From positions 45,652 through 109,651 of the forward strand of contig NZ_JANUGQ010000024.1 of NCBI RefSeq assembly GCF_024756275.1: 64,000 nucleotides of DNA. Direction: 5' to 3'. The notes under the pieces were generated by a model, which was given only the letters and a program-made list of their open reading frames with translations, did not search any database and had not been told where the DNA came from. Source of the stretch: Streptomyces pyxinae. Its GTDB lineage: Bacteria > Actinomycetota > Actinomycetes > Streptomycetales > Streptomycetaceae. Below, piece after piece: positions 51,627 through 59,838 of the stretch (positions within the stretch are counted from its first letter, which is position 1; every line of letters begins with the position of its first letter). A program made the translations under genes and the position numbers.

Positions 51627-51975
51627 TCAGGTCGCGGCGAGGCGGCAGGCTTCCCGGGCGATCGGCTCGGGCGCCTGGCCGAGCCCGGTCAAGTAGCTGA
51701 CGCACATCCGCTGATGCTGGGCGCCGCCCCGGGCCCCCTGCTCGCAGGCGAGCGCGTTTGACGATCGGGGACAGGTCATACCCCCTGGCCGGCGGATAGA
51801 ACGTGCAGTCGTCCCGGTCGGCCGCGGCCGGGCCCGCCGCGGCCAGCAGTCCACCGCCCGCCAGCAGGGCGCCGGCCCCCGCGACGGCGGCGAGCCGGCG
51901 GCGGGGGACGCGGCCCGGGCGGCCGGTGCGGTGGCGCCGCCGGCCCGGGCGGGCGGGGCGATCCTGTCGGTCCAT
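51627..51975 (-). pseudogene. small secreted cysteine protein with a one-base frameshift
   Basis: From ATG 51975 the reading frame gives a twin-Arg-like basic start and a signal peptide (RRRLAAVAGAGALLAGGGLLAAAGPAAA), then DRDDCTFYPPARGYDLSPIV. At the TTT run 51757-51759 the frame slips; removing one base restores NALACEQGARGGAQHQRMCV, then SYLTGLGQAPEPIAREACRL and a stop at 51627. The joined product is about 115 residues with four cysteines, length and style typical of small Streptomyces secreted proteins. It is either a recent pseudogene or a sequencing error in a short homopolymer. Confidence 0.6.
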
Positions 51976-52462
51976 GGTGCGGGCTCCCCCGGGTCGTCCG
52001 CCGACGGTCACGGCGGTCACGACGGTCGTGGCGGACGCGGTGGTCACGACGGTCGTGGCGGACGCGGCGATCGTGGTGGTCACGGCGGTCGTGGTGATCA
52101 CGGCGGTCACTGCCGACGCGGTGGACACGGTGATCTCGGCGGTGGTGGAAATCCCGGGGGCGACGCCTCCCCCGCAGGGGTCAGTCTCCTGCCGCCCGCC
52201 CCGAGGGCACACGGTGGTTTTGCGCCAACCGGCGGCATCGCTCCGGGTGGTTCGCGGCCCTTCACGGCTCTTCGCACCCCGCCGTCACTCGGGCCCCTGA
52301 GCCCTCTGCAGCCCCGGTGCCGGGGGGTGAGAGCCGTTGCGGCACAGGGCCGGGCGCGGCGTACGCATGTCCTTGCCTGACCGTTGTTTTCCGGCTATCC
52401 GTGACGCGTTGGCAGTTTCCTTCACCCCGCCCTGTCGTCCTGCACGGCCGGAAGGAGCACCA
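51976..52462. other. intergenic region with GGTCACGGC-type simple repeats
   Basis: 487 bases. From about 52005 to 52160 nine-base units such as GGTCACGGC, GGTCGTGGC and GGACGCGGT alternate irregularly. The plus frame could encode a Gly/His/Asp/Arg-rich stretch but has no start with a Shine-Dalgarno sequence and no domain. The end holds the Shine-Dalgarno GAAGGAG for the GH3 gene. The repeats lie in the leader of the frameshifted secreted-protein gene. Confidence 0.6.
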
Positions 52463-54454
52463 GTGCCCGACGCCTCCCGTCCCCCCTCGCCCTCCGCCTC
52501 CTCCGCCTCCTCTCCCTCCTCTTCTTCCTTCTTCTCCCCCGCCTCCCCCTCCCCCTCCCGCTCCCCCGCTCCCCCGTCGCCCTCCCGGCGCGCCGTGCTC
52601 GCCGCCACCGCCGCGGCCGCCGCCCTCACCGCCGCCGGGCTCACCGCGGCCGCCCGCCCCGCCGGCGACGGGGACGCGCGGCTGCGGCGGCTCATCGACC
52701 GGATGAGCCTGGAGGAGAAGGTCGGCCAGCTGTTCGTGATGCGGGTGTACGGGCACTCCGCCACCGAGCCCGACCAGGCCGACATCGACGCCAACCTCAA
52801 GGAGCTGGGCGTCCGGACCGCCGCCGAGCTGATCGCGAAGTACCACGTCGGCGGGATCATCTACTTCACCTGGGCGCACAACACCCGCGATCCCCGGCAG
52901 ACGGCCACCCTCTCCAACGGCATCCAGCGTGCCGCGCTGGCCCAGCCGACGCCGGTCCCGGTGCTGATCGCCACCGACCAGGAGCACGGTTCCGTCGCCC
53001 GGATAGGGGAACCCGCCACCCTGCTCCCCGGGGCCATGGCACTGGGTGCCGGGGGTTCGCGTTCGGACACCCGCCGGGCGGCCCTGATCGCCGGCCGGGA
53101 GCTGGCCGCGCTGGGCATCCGGCAGAACTACGCCCCGGACGCCGATGTGAACGTCAACCCGGCCAACCCGGTGATCGGCGTCCGGTCCTTCGGCGCCGAC
53201 CCGGAGGCGGTGGCCCGGCTGGTCGCCGCCCAGGTGGCCGGGTACCAGGAGGCCGGGGTGGCGGCCACGGCCAAGCACTTTCCGGGCCATGGCGACACCA
53301 CCGACGACAGCCACACCCATCTGCCGTACATCCGGCACACCGCCGCCCAGTGGCGGGAGCTGGACGAGCCGCCGTTCCGGGCCGCCGTGGCCGCGGGCAT
53401 CGACTCGGTCATGACGGCCCATATCGTGGTGCCCGCGCTCGATCCTTCGGAGGACCCGGCCACCCTCTCGCGCCCGATCATCACCGGCATCCTGCGGGAC
53501 CGGCTGGGCTTCCGGGGTGTGGTGGTCACCGACTCGCTCGCCATGGCGGGCGTACGGACCAAGTACGGCGACGACCGGGTGCCGGTGCTGGCGCTGAAGG
53601 CGGGCGCCGACCAGCTGCTCAATCCGCCGGACCTCGCCGTCGCCTGGAACGCGGTGCTCGGCGCCGTACGGAAGGGTGAACTGACCGAGGCACGGCTCGA
53701 TGAATCGATTCTGCGGATCCTGCGGCTGAAGCAGCGGCGGGGGCTGCTCGACGCTCCCTATGTACGGCTCCGGGACGTGGAGCGGACGGTGGGCACCACC
53801 GGTCACCGCGCCGACGCCGACCGGATCGCGGAGCGCACCACCACCCTGCTGGTCAACTCCGGTGGGCTGCTGCCGCTGGACCGGCGCAAGCGGCCCAGGC
53901 TGCTGGTGACCGGCGCCGACGCCGCCTCGCCCTCCGGGACCGGCGGCCCGCCGACCACCACGCTGGCGCGCGCCCTCACCGAACTGGGCTTCACCGTCAC
54001 GGTGTCGCCGACCGGTACGGCTCCGAGCACGGCCACCGCCGACCGGGCGGTCGTGGCGGCGGCCGGGCAGGACGCGGTGGTGGTCGCCACGTACAACGTC
54101 GCGGGCTCCGCCCCGTCCGGCGGCCAGCGCGCCCTGGTGGCCCGGCTGGCGGCGACCGGGGTGCCGGTGGTGGCGGTGGCGATCCGCAACCCGTACGACG
54201 TGGCCTGGCTGACCGGGCCGAAGGCGGTGCTCGCCACCTACTCCTGGACCGATGTCGAACTCCGGGCCGCCGCGCGGGTGATCGCGGGCCGGGTCCGCCC
54301 GCGCGGCCGGCTGCCGGTGCCGGTCCGGTACGCGGACGAGCCGGCGCGGACGCTGTACCCGGTGGGACACGGGCTCTCGTACGGGAACGGGAACGGAAGC
54401 GGGAGCGGGGACGGGAACGGGATCGGGGATGGGGGCGGGAACGGGGGCGGCTGA
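52463..54454 (+). CDS. Tat-exported GH3 beta-N-acetylglucosaminidase (NagZ-like)
   Basis: 663 residues from GTG 52463, with GAAGGAG six bases upstream. Residues 8-40 are almost only Ser and Pro. A Tat signal SPSRRAVLAATAAAAALTAAG follows. The GH3 barrel has the NagZ hallmark loop from Lys271-His272 (KHFPGHGDTTDDSHTHLP), whose His acts as acid/base, and nucleophile Asp357 in VVVTDSLAMAG. A C-terminal alpha/beta domain ends in a Gly/Asn/Ser tail (GNGNGSGSGDGNGIG). It probably removes GlcNAc from peptidoglycan or chitin fragments outside the cell. It converges with the peptidase gene. Confidence 0.93.
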   Translation: MPDASRPPSPSASSASSPSSSSFFSPASPSPSRSPAPPSPSRRAVLAATAAAAALTAAGLTAAARPAGDGDARLRRLIDRMSLEEKVGQLFVMRVYGHSATEPDQADIDANLKELGVRTAAELIAKYHVGGIIYFTWAHNTRDPRQTATLSNGIQRAALAQPTPVPVLIATDQEHGSVARIGEPATLLPGAMALGAGGSRSDTRRAALIAGRELAALGIRQNYAPDADVNVNPANPVIGVRSFGADPEAVARLVAAQVAGYQEAGVAATAKHFPGHGDTTDDSHTHLPYIRHTAAQWRELDEPPFRAAVAAGIDSVMTAHIVVPALDPSEDPATLSRPIITGILRDRLGFRGVVVTDSLAMAGVRTKYGDDRVPVLALKAGADQLLNPPDLAVAWNAVLGAVRKGELTEARLDESILRILRLKQRRGLLDAPYVRLRDVERTVGTTGHRADADRIAERTTTLLVNSGGLLPLDRRKRPRLLVTGADAASPSGTGGPPTTTLARALTELGFTVTVSPTGTAPSTATADRAVVAAAGQDAVVVATYNVAGSAPSGGQRALVARLAATGVPVVAVAIRNPYDVAWLTGPKAVLATYSWTDVELRAAARVIAGRVRPRGRLPVPVRYADEPARTLYPVGHGLSYGNGNGSGSGDGNGIGDGGGNGGG

Positions 54455-54464
54455 CCGGACACGG

Positions 54465-54501
54465 CACCGGCCGGGGAGCGGATGGCGCTCCCCGGCCGGT
54501 G
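54465..54501. terminator. bidirectional terminator between GH3 and S37 peptidase genes
   Basis: CACCGGCCGGGGAGCG (54465-54480), loop GATGG, and CGCTCCCCGGCCGGTG (54486-54501): 16-bp perfect arms between two converging genes, eleven bases past the GH3 stop. Confidence 0.85.
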
Positions 54502-54611
54502 TGGTCACCGCGTCCCGGGCGCTCGACACAGTCGACGGGCCGGCACCGGCCCGTCTCACGTGCGCTTCCGCGTCAGGGGCTCGACCGGTCGGACGGTCCG
54601 CGCGGCGGCGG

Positions 54612-56072
54612 TCACGGGCGCAGGGTGCGCTCCTGGTTCAGCTGCCGCTTGTCGAGGCGGGCGTCGAACGGCGCCAGCGGCTCGGCCCGCCGCGGGTCGG
54701 CCTGGACGGTCGTCGGGGCGACCCCGGCCCAGGCCAGGATCCGCGCGGTGGCCCTGGCCCGCTCGGCCGGGACCAGACCGGCCACATTGGCCCCGTGGTT
54801 GGCGCCCGGCGCGGTGTAGACGTACGCGTCCCGGGCGCCCCGGTCCACCCGGAAACGCTCGGAGCCCCAGGGGTCGTTGCCGCCGTAGACGAAGAGCATC
54901 CCGCGCGCCTCGCTCCGCACCCAGGAGTCCACGTCCCGCATCACACCCGGCTTGAACCGGACCGGGATGTCGCGCGGCACGAAGTTGCGGGCGGGCTGGT
55001 AGCCGTACCGGGTCAGGCCCTTGAGGTGCGGCATCCGCATGCTCGGGGAGCCCATCTCGGTGGCCGCCTGGTAGTAGTACGGGGTGTACGGCTCCAGGCC
55101 CTGGTCGGTGTAGAACGACCAGCCCGAGTAGGTGTCGATGGTGTCGTAGACGGCCTGGTCGGTGGCGGTGGCGGCGACCGGGATGTCGGCGCACTCGGCC
55201 TCCGTGTGGTACTGCCAGAAGCCCCAGACGAAGTCGAGCACGACCGCCTCATACGCCCGGTCCAGGCTGCCGACGGTCGTGAAGGTCGCGCCCTCGGCCT
55301 GGGCCCAGGCACGGTACTTGGCCTGGAGCGGGGCGCGGCGGATCAGCGCCTCGCGCTGGAGGGCGTTGAGCCGGTCCCGGCACTCCTTGGTGCCGACGGT
55401 GGCGAAGAACCGGTCGTACGCCGAGTCCTCGTGCTCCGCGATGTCGTTGGGGGCGACGTAGGCGACGACGCCGTCCATGTCACGCGGGTAGTGGCGCTCG
55501 AAGTAGGTGGCGGTCATCCCGCCCTTGGAGCCGCCGGTGGCCAGCCACTTCTGGCTGTAGATCTTCTTCAGCGCGGTGAACAGCCGGTGCTGGTCACTGG
55601 CGCCCTGCCAGATGTTCAGCTTGGACCAGTCGGCCGGCTGGGGGCGGGAGGGCGTGAAGTACCGGTATTCCAGGGAGACCTGGTTGCCGTCGACGATCTG
55701 GGTCGGCTCGGACCGCCGGGGGCTGGTGCTCACCTCGTAACCGCTGGTGTAGAAGACGGTGGGGCGGCTGGTGTCCTTGTGCAGCAGGGTGAACCGCTGC
55801 TGGAAGGTGCCCCGGGCGGGGTGCCGGTGGTCCACCGGCTGGGTGTAGTTGAGCACGAAGAAGCGATAGCCGGGGTAGGGCTTCTCCTCGATCAGGCTCA
55901 TCCCGGGGATGGCCAGGACGCGGTCCTTGATGTCGGGGGTGGCGGCCGGGGCCCGGCCGGCGGTGCCGGGAGCGGTGCGGTCGGCGGTACCGGCGGCGGT
56001 GGCCGTCCCGGCCGCGCTCACGGTGCCTATGAGCACCACGAGTGACAGCAGCCATCTGAGCGTCTTGCGCAT
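54612..56072 (-). CDS. secreted S37 tripeptidyl aminopeptidase (PS-TAP type)
   Basis: 486 residues from ATG 56072. A Sec signal peptide (MRKTLRWLLSLVVLIGTVSAAGTATA) and a short propeptide precede the enzyme. The alpha/beta-hydrolase shows YRFFVLNYTQPVDHRHPARGTFQQRF, nucleophile Ser182 in LATGGSKGGMTATYFERHYP, Asp in FVYGGNDPW and His in APGANHGANV, a complete triad. This is the prolyl tri/tetrapeptidyl aminopeptidase family of Streptomyces, which trims tripeptides from peptides or from proteins such as transglutaminase outside the cell. It converges with the GH3 gene. Confidence 0.93.
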   Translation of the reverse strand: MRKTLRWLLSLVVLIGTVSAAGTATAAGTADRTAPGTAGRAPAATPDIKDRVLAIPGMSLIEEKPYPGYRFFVLNYTQPVDHRHPARGTFQQRFTLLHKDTSRPTVFYTSGYEVSTSPRRSEPTQIVDGNQVSLEYRYFTPSRPQPADWSKLNIWQGASDQHRLFTALKKIYSQKWLATGGSKGGMTATYFERHYPRDMDGVVAYVAPNDIAEHEDSAYDRFFATVGTKECRDRLNALQREALIRRAPLQAKYRAWAQAEGATFTTVGSLDRAYEAVVLDFVWGFWQYHTEAECADIPVAATATDQAVYDTIDTYSGWSFYTDQGLEPYTPYYYQAATEMGSPSMRMPHLKGLTRYGYQPARNFVPRDIPVRFKPGVMRDVDSWVRSEARGMLFVYGGNDPWGSERFRVDRGARDAYVYTAPGANHGANVAGLVPAERARATARILAWAGVAPTTVQADPRRAEPLAPFDARLDKRQLNQERTLRP

Positions 56073-56138
56073 GCGCCCTCCACTGGGTTCACAACGGTCG
56101 CGGTGAACCTAGCGTCACTAACCCGCCGGTGGCCAGGG

Positions 56139-57509
56139 TCATTTGCCCGCCGGGGCGGTGGCGATGCCGGTGACCGGGCCCGCCGTGAGCCCGGCCGGCC
56201 CGCCGGGGCGGTCCGGCGTGACCGCCCGGCCGCGCAGGGTCGGCGGCCGGGCGGGCCGGGCAGTGCGTCTGGTCCGGCGCGGATACGCGGGCGCGGAGAG
56301 CCGGTACCAGCCGTACGCCGCCGAGACCAGCGTCATGTGGTGGTGCCAGCCGGGGAAGGACCGGCCCTCGAAGTCCAGCAGCCCGAACCGGGAGCGCAGT
56401 ACCCGTACGGTCCGGTCCGCCCCGGTCTGCGCTCCCACCAGGGCGACCAGGTCCGCGAGTTCGGCGTGCACCAGGTTGGTGAGCCAGATGTGGTCGGGGC
56501 GCGCCTGCCGGGGCCCCCACTGGGCGAGCAGCCGCACGGTGTGGTGGGAGCCGGGCAGATGGGCGGGGCCGGAGAGCGTCCAGAGGCCGCCCGCCGGGGA
56601 GCGGTCCTCCTGGCCGCCGGACGGCCCGGTCCCGGCGGCGCGACCCGCCCGGGGCCCGGACGGCCCGGACGGCCCGGGCTCGGCAGGCCGGCCGGCCGGA
56701 GCGCCGGGCACGGACCGCTGGAGGGCGTGGTCGCCGGCGCAGAGCAGCCCGGCGGCGAGCGCGGCGCGCTCCGGCCTGCGCGGCCCGGGGGACGGCCCCG
56801 GACAGACCATGAGGCTCTCCGGCACCCCGACGACGAACCGGTGGCAGCGCACGCTCAACCCGTTGACCAGCGCGGCCGCGTCACCGAAGCCGCGCACGTC
56901 CGCGACCACCGGCACCGGCGGGGCGCCGGTGTGGGCGGTCCAGGCGTCGGTGAGGTCCAGTCCCAGCAGCCACGGCGGGCGGCTGTCGCCCCAGGCCGGG
57001 ATCCGGGCGCGCTCCCGCCGCTGCGGATCGTCACGCCACCGTTCGGGTAAGAACAGCCGCCAGTCCACCGGGACGTCGCCCCGGTCGGTGCAGAGCACCA
57101 GGCCCGCCCACACCTGGCAGTTGACCACCCGGCCCGCCGCCGCGTCGAAGTGGCGGTGCACACCGACGGAGTGCTCGCCCCGCTTGGGCGCCACCACCGG
57201 TACGACACTCCATGCCCGTACGGTGGCCCGCTGCTCGGTCCAGCGGCCCAGGGTGCGCCGGGCCGGGTCCCACAACCACGGGCTGGCGCTGACGAATTGG
57301 TGCAGGGACTGGGCCGCGGTGGGCCCGGCGGCGATCGCGGCGGCCATCCGCCGGACGGACTTCTTGCCAGGTGTGTCGAGCAGTCCGCGCAGATAGGTTT
57401 CGGCCCATCGCCGCTGATCCTGCCGGGGCAGGTGGCCGAACACGTCCTCGCTGAACTCGGAGAGCGATACGGAGTGGTACGGCGACGGTTTCATACGGTT
57501 CGTGGTCAA
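56139..57509 (-). CDS. IS701-like transposase homologue lacking the first catalytic Asp
   Basis: 456 residues from TTG 57509 (AGGGGG five bases upstream); ATG 57494 is the alternative. It aligns with IS701/DDE_5 transposases: FGHLPRQDQRRWAETYLRGLL at the start, NCQVWAGLVLCTDRGDVPVDWRLFLPERW, VVADVRGFGD, and the C-terminal FEGRSFPGWHHHMTLVSAAYG with its Glu. The first acidic site, normally VDDTGFPKKG, reads VVPVVAPKRG here, so transposition is unlikely. Codon 154 (57050-57048) is TTA. It is divergent from a receptor-type TetR and a SARP gene. No terminal inverted repeats were seen. A domesticated, perhaps regulatory, protein is a fair inference. Confidence 0.8.
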   Translation of the reverse strand: MTTNRMKPSPYHSVSLSEFSEDVFGHLPRQDQRRWAETYLRGLLDTPGKKSVRRMAAAIAAGPTAAQSLHQFVSASPWLWDPARRTLGRWTEQRATVRAWSVVPVVAPKRGEHSVGVHRHFDAAAGRVVNCQVWAGLVLCTDRGDVPVDWRLFLPERWRDDPQRRERARIPAWGDSRPPWLLGLDLTDAWTAHTGAPPVPVVADVRGFGDAAALVNGLSVRCHRFVVGVPESLMVCPGPSPGPRRPERAALAAGLLCAGDHALQRSVPGAPAGRPAEPGPSGPSGPRAGRAAGTGPSGGQEDRSPAGGLWTLSGPAHLPGSHHTVRLLAQWGPRQARPDHIWLTNLVHAELADLVALVGAQTGADRTVRVLRSRFGLLDFEGRSFPGWHHHMTLVSAAYGWYRLSAPAYPRRTRRTARPARPPTLRGRAVTPDRPGGPAGLTAGPVTGIATAPAGK

Positions 57510-57829
57510 GCGTGCCCCCTGCCAGCGTGACCGTTTTCGTGGAATGCCTGAAGCGTAACGAGCGTCCTCTCTGTTTCGAGCCGCACGAGGGGCCCGGCGA
57601 CACCTTTGGCAAGTCGGGAACCACGTCGGTTTCAAGCCGCGTGGTCGGGCAAGGGAGGTCGGGGCCGTGTGTCCCGTACGCCGGTGCCAGGTCTCTCGTA
57701 CGCCGGTGTTGCGCGGCCCGCCGCCGAGGACGCATGGTGCTCCGGCGGCTTCCGGGAACGGACGCCGGCCCCTCACCCCCCTCTGCCCGGTGCCTCGGCC
57801 CCGGTCTCCGATCCGACCGGAGGAGCTTT
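57510..57829. promoter_or_regulatory. divergent region with 22-bp-spaced direct repeats
   Basis: 320 bases between the transposase-like and tetR genes. CGTACGCCGGTG occurs at 57675-57686 and again at 57697-57708, exactly 22 bases (two helical turns) apart, the geometry of SARP binding sites. CCACGTCGG...CCGCGTGG near 57620-57645 is an inverted repeat that could serve the TetR receptor. GGAGGAG precedes the tetR GTG start. Confidence 0.6.
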
Positions 57830-58453
57830 GTGACGCAGCAGCAGCGCGCCCTCCGCACCCGTTCCCTCGCGGTGCGGGCGGCGGCCGTCCAGTTCGACCG
57901 CGACGGTTACCAGGGCACCGCCCTGGTCCAGGTCTACCAGCGGGCGGGCATCTCCATGGGTGCCCTGAGCTTCCACTTCCCGACCAAGCGGGACCTGGCC
58001 CGGGCCGTCCGGGAGCAGGGATACGCGCTGGTGCGCGACACGGTCGCCGGGGTGCTCTCCCGCCCCGGGCCCGCGCTCGCCACCGGGGTGGCGCTCACCC
58101 TCACACTGGCCCGATTACTGGAGGAGAACGTCGAGGTGCGGGCGGCCGCCCGGCTGTCCCGCGAGTGCCCGCCGGTGACCTCGTCCTGGTACGCCGAGTG
58201 GCTGCCCGAGCTGCGGGTTCTCTTCCGCCGCGCCCAGGACGAGGGCGGGTTGCGCCCGGGCAGCGATCCGGAGGCGCTGGCCGCGCTCGCCGCCCATCTC
58301 GTCTCCGGCGCCGAGGTGCAGTTGCGTGGCGGAGCGGCGGCCTCCGGGGCCCGGGACCTGAGCCCGGTGGCCCAGTTGGCGCAGATCTGGCGCGTCGTCC
58401 TGCCCGGGCTGGTCGTCCAGAATCCCCATGACTTCGAGGTGGCTTTCGTATGA
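57830..58453 (+). CDS. gamma-butyrolactone-receptor-like TetR regulator with a TTA codon
   Basis: 207 residues from GTG 57830 (GGAGGAG upstream). The HTH is of the ArpA/ScbR type: RAAAVQFDRDGYQGTALVQVYQRAGISMGALSFHFPTKRDLARAV (key phrase SMGALSFHFPTK). The ligand half contains LSRECPPVTSSWYAEWLPELRVLFRRAQDEGGLRPG, close to butyrolactone receptors, including a conserved Trp. Codon 96 (58115-58117) is TTA, so translation should need bldA tRNA-Leu. The stop overlaps the SARP start (ATGA), giving a coupled receptor-activator operon. Confidence 0.9.
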   Translation: MTQQQRALRTRSLAVRAAAVQFDRDGYQGTALVQVYQRAGISMGALSFHFPTKRDLARAVREQGYALVRDTVAGVLSRPGPALATGVALTLTLARLLEENVEVRAAARLSRECPPVTSSWYAEWLPELRVLFRRAQDEGGLRPGSDPEALAALAAHLVSGAEVQLRGGAAASGARDLSPVAQLAQIWRVVLPGLVVQNPHDFEVAFV

Positions 58454-59625
58454 GTTCCCGGCAGGTGCGTCGATCATCCACCGCTCCGGTGTCGCCCTCC
58501 GTCCCACTGGCCCGTTCCGTCACACTGGGCCATTCCGTCACACTGCCTTCCTCCGTCCCGCGCCCGTCTTCGGCCGCGCCGTTGCCCCCAGGCGCACGGA
58601 CGTCTTCGGTCACACCTCCGTCTCCAAACACACCTCCGTCTCCAAACACACCTCCGTCTTCGGGCACACTTCCGTCTCCGGACACACCGCCGCCTTCGGG
58701 CACACCGTCGCCCTCGGGCATACCCTCGCCCTTCGTCCCACCGCGGGTCTCCGTCCCCGCGCAGTCCTCCGCCGCACGGCGTTCCCCGGGCGCACGGCCC
58801 GGGTCGGTCGCGCCGCCCGCCGCCGGGCCGCCGGCCGCCGGCGCCGGGCCGGTGCTGCGGGCGGGGGTGCTCGGTCCGCTGTCGCTGGTCGTGGACGGCC
58901 AGGACCGCACCCCGACGGCGCCCAAGCCTCGGCAGCTGATCGCCTTCCTGGTGCTCAACGCCAACCGGGTGGTGCGGGCCAGCGAGTGCATCACCGAGCT
59001 GTGGGGCGCCCATCCGCCGAAGACCGCGCTCTCCACCCTCCAGACCTATGTGCTCTGCACCCGGCAACTGCTGCGGGGCGCCACCGGCGACCACGGCCAT
59101 GTACTGATCACCCGCAACCAGGGCTATCAGCTGGACCTGGAGCCCCGGGCCAGCGACCGGCTCCGCTTCGAGCACCTGGCCCGGCTGGGCCGCGAGGCGT
59201 CCGCCGCCGGCAACCCGGCCCGGGCCTCCCTGCTGCTCGGCGCGGCGCTGGCGGTGTGGCGCGGCCCCGCCCTCGCCGACGTGCCGTCCGGGGCGCTGAG
59301 CTCCGCCCATGTGGTCGAGCTGGAGGAGGCCCGGCAGGGGGTGCTGGAGTGGCGGATCGAGGCGGATCTGCGGCTGGGCCGCCACCGGGAGCTGCTCCCG
59401 GAGCTGAGCGCGCTCGCCGACCGCCACCCGACCCACGAGAACGTGCAGGCCCAGTACATGCTGGCGCTGCACCGCTCCGGCCGCCGCCCGGAGGCGCTCG
59501 GGGTCTTCCAGCGGCTCCACTGCCGGCTCGGGGACGCGTTCGGCATCGAGCCCGTACCGCGCCTGCGGCGGCTGTACGAGGCGATCGACGCCAATGACCC
59601 CTCGCTGACCGCCCCGGCGGCGTAG
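58450..59625 (+). CDS. SARP-family activator with a repetitive N-terminal extension
   Basis: 391 residues from ATG 58450, overlapping tetR by four bases. Residues 1-135 are Ser/Pro/Thr-rich; 55-90 are six hexapeptide repeats (TPPSPN, TPPSPN, TPPSSG, TLPSPD, TPPPSG, TPSPSG) encoded by an 18-bp tandem repeat. The OmpR-type winged helix begins LRAGVLGPLSLVVDGQDRTPTAPKPRQLIAFLVLNANRVV (key phrase PKPRQLIAFL) and the BTAD follows (FEHLARLGREASAAGNPARAS to DAFGIEPVPRLRRLYEAI). There is no NB-ARC domain, so it is a small SARP. SARPs switch on secondary-metabolite operons; the target cluster is not adjacent on the right. Confidence 0.92.
   Translation: MSSRQVRRSSTAPVSPSVPLARSVTLGHSVTLPSSVPRPSSAAPLPPGARTSSVTPPSPNTPPSPNTPPSSGTLPSPDTPPPSGTPSPSGIPSPFVPPRVSVPAQSSAARRSPGARPGSVAPPAAGPPAAGAGPVLRAGVLGPLSLVVDGQDRTPTAPKPRQLIAFLVLNANRVVRASECITELWGAHPPKTALSTLQTYVLCTRQLLRGATGDHGHVLITRNQGYQLDLEPRASDRLRFEHLARLGREASAAGNPARASLLLGAALAVWRGPALADVPSGALSSAHVVELEEARQGVLEWRIEADLRLGRHRELLPELSALADRHPTHENVQAQYMLALHRSGRRPEALGVFQRLHCRLGDAFGIEPVPRLRRLYEAIDANDPSLTAPAA
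58611..58719. repeat. 18-bp in-frame tandem repeat in the SARP gene
   Basis: Units CACACCTCCGTCTCCAAA start at 58611, 58629, 58647, 58665 and 58683, the first copies nearly identical and later ones diverged. Period 18, so the frame is kept. It encodes Thr-Pro-Pro-Ser hexapeptides. Confidence 0.92.
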
Positions 59626-59838
59626 CCGCGCGCGGGCCCGGGGCGCGGGGGTCTCCGGGGCCCGCACCCGCGCCCACGGCGCCCGTGTCCACGTCCACGT
59701 CCACGCCTGTGGCTCGTACGGTCCCCGACTCCGGCCGCGCGGCAAGGACGGACGGTGGGCCGCGGTACGGACGGCGTTCCCGGGGGACTCGTCCGGCGGC
59801 CCGGCAACCCTTTCTCCCGGGACGGTGTTTCCCCAGTG

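Noticed and set aside
51931..52380. Glycine/histidine-rich plus-strand protein
   Set aside because: It is translated simple repeats with no Shine-Dalgarno sequence, and overlaps the start of a secreted-protein gene on the other strand.
56139..57509. Active insertion sequence
   Set aside because: The first catalytic Asp is missing and no terminal inverted repeats or target duplication were seen.
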